A DNA stretch of 64,000 nucleotides from contig DBMR01000095.1 of NCBI GenBank assembly GCA_002298785.1, positions 181,713 to 245,712 of the forward strand. The letters run 5' to 3'. Shown here piece after piece: positions 1 through 8,500 of this stretch. The notes beneath the pieces are model-generated. The model was given only the letters and a program-made list of their open reading frames with translations. It ran no database searches and was not told the DNA's origin. The DNA comes from Verrucomicrobia subdivision 3 bacterium UBA693. Its GTDB lineage: Bacteria; Verrucomicrobiota; Verrucomicrobiia; Limisphaerales; UBA8199. Positions within the stretch are counted from its first letter, which is position 1; every line of letters begins with the position of its first letter. Both the position numbers and the translations under genes were made by a program.

Positions 1-1
1 C

Positions 2-154
2 GCCGCTGAGGCGCTGCGAACCCTGGCGACTGATCGGGCGCGGAACATAAGAGCCTACTTGCTGGAGACCGGAAAGGTAGAGTCGCAGAGAATCACGGAG
101 TCCCACCAAGGCTCGAGTTCCAAAGGCAGTCGCGTGTATCTGCGGCTGCAATGA
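2..154 (+). CDS. C-terminal end of a DUF748/OmpA-like protein (partial)
   Basis: An open frame enters from the left edge and stops at 152-154, giving the last 50 residues of a protein. The residues contain a pattern of the type ALRTLATDRARNIRAYL followed by a short loop and SRVYLRLQ. This is how OmpA-like C-terminal segments of large DUF748 (AsmA-like) proteins commonly end: an ALA-x-R-A-xx-V-xx-YL helix and a final beta strand. Proteins of this family are periplasmic or envelope-associated and of unclear function. The start lies outside the window, so domain order cannot be checked. The family call is by resemblance only. Confidence 0.45.
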   Translation, partial: AAEALRTLATDRARNIRAYLLETGKVESQRITESHQGSSSKGSRVYLRLQ

Positions 155-169
155 AGGGCAGAGTCTCGC

Positions 170-510
170 TCATCTTCCCCGGTACTTCGACGGGTTGCGT
201 ATCCGGTCGAGCCGTTCGGTTTCACACTGTTCCTGCGCGAGCAGCCGTCGCTTTTGCTGCAGGGCGACCGCGACCGTTTGAGGCAGGTGCCAGGCTTGTT
301 TGGCCAGATTAGCGATGGTCCGGTAGATCAGTTCAAGAATATGCATACTTTGTGGTTGCTCCAGGGCATCCCGGGCAATTCGCTGGAGCCTGCCATGGAG
401 AGGCGAATGGAGTGGCGCCGGTCGGCCTTGGGCATGGTGATCGGTGGCCTTTCCCCAGAGGCCCAAACGAGGATCTGGCCCAGCTCCGTGGTTGGATCGA
501 CGCGTTCCAT
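170..510 (-). pseudogene. Possible frameshifted small gene
   Basis: Two overlapping minus-strand frames each look protein-like over half their length. The first (from the ATG at 510) begins MERVDPTTELGQILVWASGE and becomes odd near 400. The second gives a natural helical C-terminus (LELIYRTIANLAKQAW, then ERLDRIRNPSKYRGR) to the stop at 170, but its own N-terminus is unnatural. Joining them needs one frame change around 390-420. No clear Shine-Dalgarno precedes the ATG at 510. I do not recognise the family. It may be a decayed gene, a sequencing indel, or two chance frames. Confidence 0.25.
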
Positions 511-815
511 GTTATTCAGTTCAGCTTGAAGTGTGCCGCCAGGGCTTCCTTCGCGGGTACGTTGTCCTGCAACGCATCACGGATTCCAAAAGGTCGAGGG
601 TGTGTCTTCCGGGCAATGCCGTTTGGGCAAATTGCATGACGAGCGAAACCGATGCCGAGCAATTTGCACGATTCCCTCCTGCCCAAGGCCGCCATGGCAC
701 GGTGCCGCCAACGAGCAGGTGGCTAGGGGGCAACAACTTGAGTCCGCCTCCAGAAAAGCGGTCCTTCAATTGCTAAGTCTATTGGCAGATTGGTAAACGC
801 AAAAACGAGATAAAT

Positions 816-959
816 ATGAGCACTTTCATTAAACGCATTGTGGTTGTGGTATTCGTCACCGCTCTTTTGGTCATTGTCGGGTTCGGTTGCAATACGGCCC
901 ACGGCTTTGGGAAAGACGTTGAAAAGGCCGGCGAAGGCATTCAAAACGGCACCAAGTGA
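816..959 (+). CDS. Entericidin EcnA/B-like small lipoprotein
   Basis: A 47-residue ORF, too short for usual length cut-offs. It has a basic N-terminus (MSTFIKR), a long hydrophobic stretch of Val, Leu and Ile, then a lipobox-like GFG-C (Cys at residue 25), and a small mature part with the pattern NTAHGFGKDVEKAGEGIQ. The NTxxGxGxDxxxxGxxI arrangement is the hallmark of entericidin A/B family lipoproteins, which are linked in enterobacteria to stationary-phase and envelope stress. No typical Shine-Dalgarno is obvious beyond purines (AAAACGAGA) 8-14 bases upstream. It stands alone. Function in this lineage is unknown; the family call rests on length, lipobox and motif. Confidence 0.7.
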   Translation: MSTFIKRIVVVVFVTALLVIVGFGCNTAHGFGKDVEKAGEGIQNGTK

Positions 960-1076
960 GGATGTCATCCGCTTTAGCGGGCAGGACAGGGGCAGCTATA
1001 AAGGGGTGACCTGGAGAGGTCCCCTCAACTTCATAACGTCGAAGGCAGGTCTGCTGAGTCGTGCCGACGATCGCTA

Positions 1077-1310
1077 CCATCCAACCTGGATCTGGACTGG
1101 GTCAACCGGTTCGAGTCGGCGCTATTAGGGCAATCGCCCGAAGGGGCGACCTGGACTGACATTGATCGCAACGGGAGAATCCCGGTGCGTTATCCCTCGC
1201 CGGAGCAATGGATCGTCCGACCTTTTCCAGAAACGTCACTTTTGAAAACCCTATTCACCCAGGATCACGGCGTGGTGCAGGCGATCTGTCTGGACGGAAC
1301 TCCCGTTTAG
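1077..1310 (+). pseudogene. Protein-like reading frame without a start (gene remnant)
   Basis: The frame open from 1002 to 1310 has no ATG and no good alternative start. From about 1077 its translation looks like real protein: SNLDLDWVNRFESALLGQ, then ATWTDIDRNGRIPVRY, PSPEQWIVRPFPETS and VVQAICLDGTPV before the stop at 1308-1310. The Asp/Trp-rich, proline-spaced composition differs from antisense noise. I do not recognise a family. It is most likely the C-terminal remnant of a truncated gene; a far-upstream frameshifted start is also possible. Confidence 0.3.
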
Positions 1311-1672
1311 CTGCGTTCGCTGCCGTGCACAGCCAGCTCGTCCCCGAGGACGTGGTCACCATTCTTGGCAGCATCCCGAAGCAGGTGCGATTAGCCGAAG
1401 CCGACCGCCGCCTGACCGGGAACCTGACCGGGAACCTGACCGGGTTGGGAATTGCCGCCGGAATTGCTTTCATGCTTGGCTGCCTGGGAAAAACTGTTTT
1501 TAGGTAAACTGTGCAAAGTGCATAATCCCGGCGATAAAAGTCGGGCAACTTGCACGTTTCTTCCAAGCCGTTGGCCGGACCTGAGAGGCAGCTTCAATTC
1601 GTAAGCCTTTGCACCCCATTCCGTTGGCTTTTAAAATATAGCGGCGGCACTTTACCTGCTCCTGGTTGAATT
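1311..1672. other. Intergenic stretch, no supported gene
   Basis: No convincing gene. A plus-strand frame runs to 1507 and ends in a hydrophobic segment, but its first half overlaps the remnant before it in another frame. A 12-bp unit (CCTGACCGGGAA) is directly repeated at about 1420-1445. AT content rises after 1600, just before the zinc-ribbon gene, fitting its promoter region, though no clear -35/-10 pair was picked out. Confidence 0.4.
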
Positions 1673-1864
1673 ATGTTTGCGAAAAAATGCCCGAGTTGTG
1701 GCGTCAGGCTTGGTAATTTTCTCTATGCTGACGCGTGCCCACACTGCCATGAAGTCCTAAAGTGCAATCTCCCGATGCAGGGGACGTTCCACGCAAAGGT
1801 CGCCAAGGCGAAATCCTGGCCGGTTCGCGTCTTCTTCAGCATCAGAGACCTGGTGGAGGCTTGA
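1673..1864 (+). CDS. Small zinc-ribbon protein
   Basis: A 63-residue protein starting MFAKKCPSCGVRLGN. Two CxxC pairs, CPSC at residues 6-9 and CPHC at about 22-25, are separated by 12 residues, a classic four-cysteine zinc ribbon. The C-terminal half is basic and then hydrophobic (WPVRVFFSIRDLVEA). Small stand-alone ribbons like this occur in many Verrucomicrobiota and have no assigned role. The ATG at 1673 is preceded only by a weak purine tract. The next gene, for a small lysine-rich protein, lies 114 bases downstream on the same strand. Confidence 0.6.
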   Translation: MFAKKCPSCGVRLGNFLYADACPHCHEVLKCNLPMQGTFHAKVAKAKSWPVRVFFSIRDLVEA

Positions 1865-1978
1865 GGCGAACAGGAAAAGAGCCAGGAGATGTTTGAAGCG
1901 GTTCGTATCATCGACTTGGACCTTGCCTGGCCCAACCGTTCTTTAGGTGTTTGCAGGGCCTCCCATAAAGGGGCATTC

Positions 1979-2104
1979 ATGGGCGACAAGTCCCCAAAAT
2001 CACTGACCAAGCACGCATCGCAAAAACAGACCAAGGCTAATGACGTCAAGCAGAAGCAGCAACAAGCCGTCGCGGCAAAACAGGCGGCTTTGAAGAAGAA
2101 ATAA
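1979..2104 (+). CDS. Small Lys/Gln/Ala-rich conserved protein
   Basis: A 41-residue, very basic and probably disordered or helical protein: MGDKSPKSLTKHASQKQ, then repeated KQ and AA runs, ending ALKKK. Tiny proteins beginning MGDKSPK and rich in K, Q and A are common in soil bacteria of several phyla and have no known function; nucleic-acid binding is possible from composition alone. The start is chosen at the ATG at 1979 because an AAAGGGG ribosome-binding sequence sits 6-12 bases upstream. A longer frame from 1889 would add an unrelated-looking N-terminus. Confidence 0.6.
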   Translation: MGDKSPKSLTKHASQKQTKANDVKQKQQQAVAAKQAALKKK

Positions 2105-2348
2105 GTCGCCGGTACGTTCCAATCTGCATGCCGGTAACGGAACAACCAAAGTCCTTTACCGGCAGGGGTTGCTCGCTTGCAGGCAGGCAGTGTTGATCGT
2201 GTTTCGCAGAGCGACGACCGTGGCAACTATCCACTGCCGCGCTGGCTTTTGATTAATAGCTGCGCTGTGGCGTGGATAATCTCCTGCATTTGATACGCCA
2301 GGTCTCCGCTCCGGAAATAGTCGCCGTGTGCTTCCGCTCCAAATTGGA

Positions 2349-2558
2349 TTAGTGGCTGAAGGGCAAGTTTTGCAGGATACGGTAAGTATCGGTTGGGCCC
2401 AACAGCGAGGCCTTCCGCAACGACCGACGCCGTTTGGGGCTTTTGCCTACGAGTAGATGGCGTCGGCCAGCCCCGTGAAACATCACCTTACCGTTGGCGG
2501 TTATCTTGAAGCGTTTGACTACGGCTTTCCTGGTCTTTACTCCCTTGGGACGTCGCAT
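2349..2558 (-). CDS. rpmI: Large ribosomal subunit protein bL35
   Basis: A 69-residue, strongly basic protein. It has the bL35 pattern: a Lys-rich N-terminus (MRRPKGVKTRKAVVKRFKIT), a GxGK-like turn (ANGKVMFHGAGRRHLL), the block KSPKRRRSLRK, and a short tail ending RILQNLP. bL35 is about 64-66 residues in most bacteria and sits in the large subunit near the tRNA exit region. An AAAAAGGAAC ribosome-binding sequence lies just before the ATG. It follows rpoZ by 19 bases, suggesting co-transcription. The usual neighbours infC and rplT are absent here, so this could be a relocated or second copy. Confidence 0.85.
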   Translation of the reverse strand: MRRPKGVKTRKAVVKRFKITANGKVMFHGAGRRHLLVGKSPKRRRSLRKASLLGPTDTYRILQNLPFSH

Positions 2559-2577
2559 ATATGTTCCTTTTTGCTAA

Positions 2578-2850
2578 TTAGGCCTTCGCCCAGTGCTGGG
2601 GCCGCCGGCGGTTCTTCCCCGTCGGGCGAATGAGTTCCACGAACTCGGGCAGCTCGAAGCTAATTTTTTCCTCAATGATCTCGCGCAGGGCAATGTCCGC
2701 TGCGCCCAGATTGGCAGTGTCCGCCACGAGCGACCTGCACTTGCCGCCAGCGCCAGAGTTTAGCTGGCGGACGCGTTGCGACACCATATTCACCAGGATG
2801 TTGGGATTGATGACGATCTCCAAAGCCTTTTGGACAAAAATTGCATTCAT
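2578..2850 (-). CDS. rpoZ: DNA-directed RNA polymerase omega subunit
   Basis: A 90-residue protein of the RpoZ type, the small subunit that helps fold and assemble the beta-prime subunit. The diagnostic region is NILVNMVSQRVRQLNSGAGG at about residues 18-37, followed by ADTANLGAADIALREIIEEKISFE. Verrucomicrobial omega proteins share this layout, starting MNAIxVQKALE. It lies directly upstream of rpmI on the same strand and about 75 bases downstream of a small conserved gene, so 3129-2349 may be one transcript. Confidence 0.88.
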   Translation of the reverse strand: MNAIFVQKALEIVINPNILVNMVSQRVRQLNSGAGGKCRSLVADTANLGAADIALREIIEEKISFELPEFVELIRPTGKNRRRPQHWAKA

Positions 2851-2925
2851 ATTTATTAAGATTTAGGCCGAGGTTGGCGTTGTGCGCGGGAGCGGTCCCA
2901 TGCTACGGAGAGCAACCCTCATTGG

Positions 2926-3129
2926 TCAGCCGTTAGGTGGCAAAGCCGGTTGCTCCGCCGCGGGCTCAACTGGAGCGGGCGCAGGGATTACGGCCTTATG
3001 AATAATCTCCGGATATTTCTCATTCAATTCTTCGGCGAGGAGTCCGGCTGCTTCCTTCTCGAAGCGCTTCGTCCCGGTTCCGGAAGTTCCGGAGACGGTG
3101 GATTCCCAATGGATGGCGTGTGTTCTCAT
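2926..3129 (-). CDS. Small conserved hypothetical protein
   Basis: A 67-residue soluble protein starting MRTHAIHWESTVSGTSGTGT, then a helix rich in Glu and Leu (KRFEKEAAGLLAEELNEKYP) and a Pro/Ala-rich tail. No catalytic motif is visible; the family looks like one seen in Verrucomicrobiota next to housekeeping genes. The start at 3129 is chosen over the longer frame from 3198 because AGAAGGG lies at the right distance upstream and the extra 23 residues look non-coding. It is followed on the same strand by rpoZ. Confidence 0.55.
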   Translation of the reverse strand: MRTHAIHWESTVSGTSGTGTKRFEKEAAGLLAEELNEKYPEIIHKAVIPAPAPVEPAAEQPALPPNG

Positions 3130-3478
3130 AACCCTTCTCTTTCGACTGAAACTTTCAGTGGTCCGCAACAAACTGGCGATCGAGGCCGCGTTCGGCAACG
3201 CAGCGCGCGTGACCTTATCATGTTCTCAAAGTTGCGCTGCGTCCTCCCGATGAAGGAGAGAAGCGGCGAGATGCTGATGGGCTGCCCCAAGAGCACCATC
3301 CAGATACCCTTAAGCACACGGTGTGCCAGAGGTCAAATACTGAGAGCTATCAGCTAACAGCCAGTGGTTTGCGGACAATCCAGGTTCTTCGCTCGTCCTC
3401 CTGAGAGGCATTGAACCCTTGCAGTTTGCACGGATGGCGCCTGGCACATCAGGCGTTTTGCGGCGCTGCACGACCCGT
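3130..3478. other. Intergenic stretch, no supported gene
   Basis: Between the helicase stop and the small gene before rpoZ I see no frame with natural composition on either strand. It should hold the promoter for the small gene-rpoZ-rpmI group and the 3' end of the helicase transcript. No strong hairpin with a T run was found. Confidence 0.4.
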
Positions 3479-4828
3479 TTACCGGGGGCGAAAGCGGGGA
3501 TTACCGTGGTGCCGGTTACCAGAGCGACGTTGACCGCCATGCGCTGTTCTTGCCACCGGTGCGGTATAGGGGCGGGATGAAGCCGGGTGGGCCTGCGGTG
3601 GATAGCCTAGTGAAGCTCCCGAATCCGAAGGCTGAGCGGCAGCGGCGTAGTTAAATCCCTCCGCGATTTTGCGCACGATGCCACGGCCGATGAATCGCTC
3701 CAGGGCTCGCAGTTCGCCGTGATCCTCCGGCGTGACAAAACTGATAGCATCCCCAACCGCATGAGCCCGACCAGTCCGGCCGATGCGGTGGACGTAGTCC
3801 TCAGGATGCATTGGGAAGTCATAATTGACGACGTGCGAGATGCCATCCACGTCGATACCCCGAGCGGCGATGTCCGTCGCTACCAGAACGCGCACGGCGC
3901 CGGATTTAAAATCCTTCAGAGCCCGCAGCCGCTGGTTTTGTGACCGGTTGGAATGCAGCGTAGCAGCACGGATGCCCTTTTGCTCGAGATTGCGAGCAAT
4001 GCGATCCGCGCCGTGTTTCATGCGGGAGAAAACCAGCACCATGTTCATGCCGGGGTCGCGCAGCAAATGCGCGAGCAGCGCGGGCTTTAGGCTTTTGGGA
4101 ACTTCGTAGACGAATTGGGCCACGGTTTCGGCAGGATTGGCTCGACGGCCAATTTGCACCAGCTTGGGAGCACGCTGAAACTCATGCGTTAGCACCTCGA
4201 TCTCCTTCGAGAGGGTGGCCGAGAAAAGCAGCGTCTGCCGTTTCGACGGGAGTTGTCGTACGATTCGCCGGATGTCTGGTAGGAAGCCCATGTCCAGCAT
4301 CCGGTCGGCTTCGTCCAATACGAGGAATTCGAGCCTGGAAAAATCGCAGAGCCGCCGGTTCATTAAATCAAGCAACCGGCCTGGAGTCGCCACTACCAGA
4401 TCCGCTCCCGAGCGCAGCGCGTCGATTTGTGGCCGTTCACTCACGCCGCCATAAATCGTGGCGGCGCGCAAGGGAAGATGCCGACCGTAGGAGCGAGTGT
4501 TTTCCTCGATTTGAGCCACTAACTCACGGGTCGGCGCTACGATCAGCGCGCGAATGTGGCGCGCGCCTTCGCCGTGCCGGGCTGGGCCGGGAACGGAAGC
4601 TGGCTCTGATTGCGGGGCCTCGTGACGGTTGATCTTGTTGAGTTTGGTCAGGATCGGCCAGACAAACGCCGCGGTCTTGCCGGTGCCGGTCTGCGCGATA
4701 CCAATGAGGTCGTGTCCACCCAGGATCGGCGGAATGGCGGCGGATTGAATCGGGGTGGGTTCGGTGTAGCCGGCCTCTTGCACGGCTTTGAGAATGTTGG
4801 CCTCGAGGCCAAGATTGCGAAATGGCAT
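3479..4828 (-). CDS. DEAD-box ATP-dependent RNA helicase (RhlE-like)
   Basis: A 449-residue superfamily 2 helicase that unwinds short RNA duplexes using ATP. Motifs in order: Q motif with PTPIQ (about 24-28), Walker A AQTGTGKT (45-52), PTREL (99-103), TPGR (148-151), DEAD (172-175), SAT (203-205), then the second RecA domain with VLVFSRMK, ARGIDV and HRIGRTGR. A basic, Pro/Arg/Gly-rich tail follows residue 380, as in RhlE-type proteins, and probably binds RNA. Insertions around residues 66-90 (Ser/Pro-rich) lengthen domain 1. The gene follows an RRM protein gene by 135 bases on the same strand, a pairing that suggests shared work in RNA remodelling, often under cold stress. Confidence 0.93.
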   Translation of the reverse strand: MPFRNLGLEANILKAVQEAGYTEPTPIQSAAIPPILGGHDLIGIAQTGTGKTAAFVWPILTKLNKINRHEAPQSEPASVPGPARHGEGARHIRALIVAPTRELVAQIEENTRSYGRHLPLRAATIYGGVSERPQIDALRSGADLVVATPGRLLDLMNRRLCDFSRLEFLVLDEADRMLDMGFLPDIRRIVRQLPSKRQTLLFSATLSKEIEVLTHEFQRAPKLVQIGRRANPAETVAQFVYEVPKSLKPALLAHLLRDPGMNMVLVFSRMKHGADRIARNLEQKGIRAATLHSNRSQNQRLRALKDFKSGAVRVLVATDIAARGIDVDGISHVVNYDFPMHPEDYVHRIGRTGRAHAVGDAISFVTPEDHGELRALERFIGRGIVRKIAEGFNYAAAAQPSDSGASLGYPPQAHPASSRPYTAPVARTAHGGQRRSGNRHHGNPRFRPR

Positions 4829-4963
4829 AGAATAAACGACGAGGAGTTTCGGCGGCGGGCACTTGCGCTTGAAGCGACAGTGCTCGACGGAAAACTCCGG
4901 GAGATGAATCGGAAGAAAGAGGCGCAGGACTCTCAGTCCCGCGCCTGTGCTGAAATATTTCGC

Positions 4964-5284
4964 TTAGTGGCGTTCGCCGTAACCGCCGCGATTTCCACCC
5001 TGGCGTCCACCACGGAAGCTGCCGGCCGGGCGTTCCTCCCTGGGCCGAGCTTCGTTGACGGTCAGGTTGCGTCCGTCAAGGTTCGCGCCGTTCATGGCCT
5101 CAATCGCCTTCTGGGCCTCTTCGGACGAGCTCATGGTGACGAAACCAAAGCCGCGAGGACGGCCAGTGGCGCGATCGGTCATGAGGTTGGCCTCGGTGAC
5201 CATGCCATGCGCCGCGAAGGCGTCCTGCAGGTCGTTTTCGGTGGTGTTAAACGAAAGGTTACCCACGAATAATTTTGTGTTCAT
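4964..5284 (-). CDS. RNA-binding protein with one RRM and a Gly/Arg tail
   Basis: A 106-residue single-RRM protein. RNP2 is LFVGNLSF (residues 5-12) and RNP1 is RGFGFVTM (44-51); the aromatic residues that stack on RNA are present. After residue 85 the chain becomes Arg/Gly-rich ([16 protein letters not shown]). This is the layout of bacterial and cyanobacterial cold-induced Rbp proteins. AAGGA lies about 12 bases before the ATG. The downstream gene on the same strand is a DEAD-box helicase, consistent with a cold-response RNA chaperone pair, although no regulatory element was identified in the leader. Confidence 0.92.
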   Translation of the reverse strand: MNTKLFVGNLSFNTTENDLQDAFAAHGMVTEANLMTDRATGRPRGFGFVTMSSSEEAQKAIEAMNGANLDGRNLTVNEARPREERPAGSFRGGRQGGNRGGYGERH

Positions 5285-5590
5285 GTGATGATATAACTGT
5301 CCTTAGTCTTACCCTGTTCTCTCCAAACTGTTCCCGTTATTCGGGTTTCAAATCATCACTGAACGAAGTTCACTTGAGGATTTACCATCGGATGGAAGCT
5401 ACAAGCTATCTGTCAGACGCGGTTAAGATGCACCATGTTTGGCCGTTGGCAAGTACTTTTCTGGAGCTTTGTGGAACCCATGGGTGTTCTGCCTCAGTGG
5501 AAAACGCCAGATTTGAGGAGCTTGCTACGCACTGATGTCCAAGATTCTGAATCGAGATGTACGTGTCAGGAGGCACCGAAAGCCTCTGCT
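5285..5590. other. Intergenic stretch upstream of the RRM gene
   Basis: About 300 bases between the RRM gene start and the stop of the rhamnosidase gene. It should contain the RRM promoter and a long leader, since the first gene ends far from it. Short frames here have unnatural composition. No terminator hairpin with a T run is evident. Confidence 0.4.
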
Positions 5591-8500
5591 TCATCGCGAG
5601 TCACTTGTTACCAGCACCTGACCTATGCGCAAAGACACCGGCCCCAGCAGGCCAGATGGAACGGGGCGTCGGTCTTTGGCAGGACCGCTGATCGTCCAGG
5701 TCTTTCGGGCCTTTTCGGCCAGGCCGGCATCATACACCAAGCGGTTGAACCATGTGCTGGTCACTTCCACCGTCAACCGGTTGACGCCGGGTTTGGCGAG
5801 GCGCGTGATGTCAAAGCGATGCGGTGGCGTCCATGTCGCACCCACACGTTGGCCATTTAGGCGCACGCTGGCGATGACTTCGACGCGGCCCAGGTCCAGT
5901 TCCACACGCGAGACGGGTGCGGTTTCGTTCAAGGTGAATTCGGTTGAGTACGTCGCGGTGCCAGAAAACGCCTTGGCTTCCGGCGAGAAGTCCATCTCGG
6001 CCCAGGAGGTCAATTTGTCCACGCGTAGCGACGCTGGTGCGCCCCAGCCACTGGGAAATTCCAGCTTCCACGGTCCCGTCAGCAGCGAGGTCTGCGGTGC
6101 GCCAGCTTGCCAGACGCGCGTGGTGCCATCCGCTCGTGTCGCCCGGTAGACGCCCGGTTCCCACGCCAATAAGCGAGCCCCTCCGTCGAGCAATTCCCAG
6201 GCTGGATGAGGGATGGGCGCGGACTCAATCAACGCCAACGGTTCGCTTTCCCTGGCCTCGTAGTTCTTCTCTGTCCCATCCGGCAGCCGCATGACAACGA
6301 ACAACTTCTTCACCGTCCCCAGCGCCGGGTCGCTTCCGGCCCAATCGTTGTTGCTGGTGATGGTGCTGTGTCCACGTGCCAGATCCCGACGCACCAGTTC
6401 CGTGACATCCTTGCGTCGTGCCGGATTCGCGGGGTCCCCATAGCTGGCGGAAACCACTTGGTTGTCGGCGGTCATCACTTTCAGAGTATGCAAGTCGGCT
6501 ACGGTCACCCCGTCGTGTTCCAGTCGGATGACGCCGTTCGTTGGCTTCCGGCCCGCGCCTCGGAACACCACGAACATAGAACCGGACGGCGGAAGATCGA
6601 GCGCTCCGAGACTCGTCTCGCCCTCGCGCCGAACCAAACCCGCCGGCACCACGGCTCCCGTCAACGGGTTCCAGAGCTCGACCGCGCCACCAGCACGGAA
6701 TCGCAGCGTGCCACGAAAGCCATCTCGTTCGGGTGCCGCCACGAAATACCAGTCAGCGTCATCGACTTGTCGGTGTGACCAGACCACGCCCTCGCCTTCC
6801 ACGTCGGGTTTGAGGCCCAGCTTCCCCAGCGCGTCACCGATAGACATTCCACTCACGACGCGTCCTTTGCCTACGCGCCGCTCTCCCTTTTGTTCGCCCC
6901 ACAGAGTTTCGACAGCGTTGGCGAAGCGTTTCTCCGCGGACTTTCCACCGCTCAGCGTGGCCAGGCCGCTCGGGCGCTCGCCGAGCAGCACCGCGCCTTG
7001 CTTTACCAGCGAGACCATTTTCTCCAGCGTCTCCGGCAGCATTCGCGGACAATCCCGCAGCCAGAGTACGCTATATCTCAAGCCTTCCGGAGTGACGATC
7101 ATGCCATCACGGACGGACAGCCGGGTGAGGAGCGCGTCGGGATTGCAGTAGTCGTAATGGTAGCCCGCCGGGAATGGCGCATTTTGCGGGGGTTTGTGAT
7201 TCTGCTCGTCGCCGAGATACCAGAGCACGTCGGACACCGGACGGCCGCGTTCCAGCAGATAGCCGCAACGCGCCAAATACGCCGTGAATTCGCGCATTGG
7301 CGGCCACCACGTTTGCCCGCGCAGGAACGGCGTGCCGATGCTCGATCCGAACGCCGTCCCGGGCGGCAACCAATCCGTGCGCGGGTTGTGCGTATAAGTG
7401 TGGAAGATCAAATGCGTGACACCTTCAGCGAGGTGCAGGTCGGCGATGTGCTTCAACATGCCGGGGTGCTCATTCCACGTGAGGTTGAACGATGTGAAGG
7501 CCTCCGCGGCCACGCGCGGCTTGCCATACATTCGCGCCGCCGACACGCACGGGCGGACCGGTTTGAAATCAAAGCTGCCCACGAAGGCTTCAGTTCGTGG
7601 CTGCCAGAATTCGCACATTGGCACGTCGGCGTGTTTGTAGTATTCCAGGATATCGGCGGGAAAAACGTCGCCCGCGGCGGTTTCGTAGGAGATGGCCAGC
7701 CCATTCTTGCGCCCCAGCGTGGCGATGCGCCCGAAGAAGTTTGTGACCAGCAAATCGTTCACCGTTGCTCGCCAATCGCGCAGGAAACGCGTCGTGATTT
7801 CTGGATCGCCCACCACGAATCCCGCAAGTGCGGGGAACCACGCTCGCAGCGGATAACCCCGCAGCCGTGCGAACTGTGTGTCCATGCCCGGCGTCCACGT
7901 CTGCGTTTCGCACTCCCAACTATCGAGAAGCATGCCCTGCATCAGACCGCCGCCGACAGGGCCATTCCTGGCGGAGAGCCGCCCGATGTATCCGGCGAAG
8001 TGAGTATCCGCACCTGTCGGAGATAACTTGTCGCACTCCCATCCCGTTCCTTCCGGCGGCGCCGGACCATTCCGCTTGCCGGTGTTCACGTGTCCCCACC
8101 GCAACACCGTCCATTTACCGGGCGGTGCGTTCCAGCGGAGCGCGCCCTTCGAGTCCATTTTGTCTGTCACCTCCACGATCTGCGCCGGATTAACCCATGC
8201 GGTCGTCGCTTGTTGAGGAGGTGGCACGCGCTCCAGGGCGCGCAGCGTGAACGCCGCTTCCGCCTCCCAGTTGTTCTTGCGCGCTCCGCTGAAAAGCTGG
8301 AGGTAGGGCAGACTCATCGTGTGCTGGTGGTCGATGGTGATGCGGTAAGTCTTTGCGGGCAGTTCTGAACACGCGAGCGTGATGGGACGGTTGTCCTGCC
8401 AATTGCTCTCCGGCATTTCGTAGCGCGCCACTTCACGCATTCCCTCCGGCAGCACAGCTTGCACCGTGACCGTCACGCCCGGCAGGTAGCACCATTGGTG

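Noticed and set aside
1208..1507. 99-residue plus-strand frame with a hydrophobic end
   Set aside because: Its first half overlaps a more protein-like frame, it contains a 12-bp DNA repeat coding NLTGNLTG, and there is no ribosome-binding site.
2227..2400. Minus-strand frame downstream of and overlapping rpmI (LIQFGAEAHGDYFRSGDLAY)
   Set aside because: The translation looks natural, but no start codon exists in the frame and the upstream part overlaps rpmI; possibly a remnant, not callable.
4610..5272. 220-residue plus-strand frame opposite the helicase and RRM genes
   Set aside because: It is antisense to two certain genes and has shadow composition typical of high-GC DNA.
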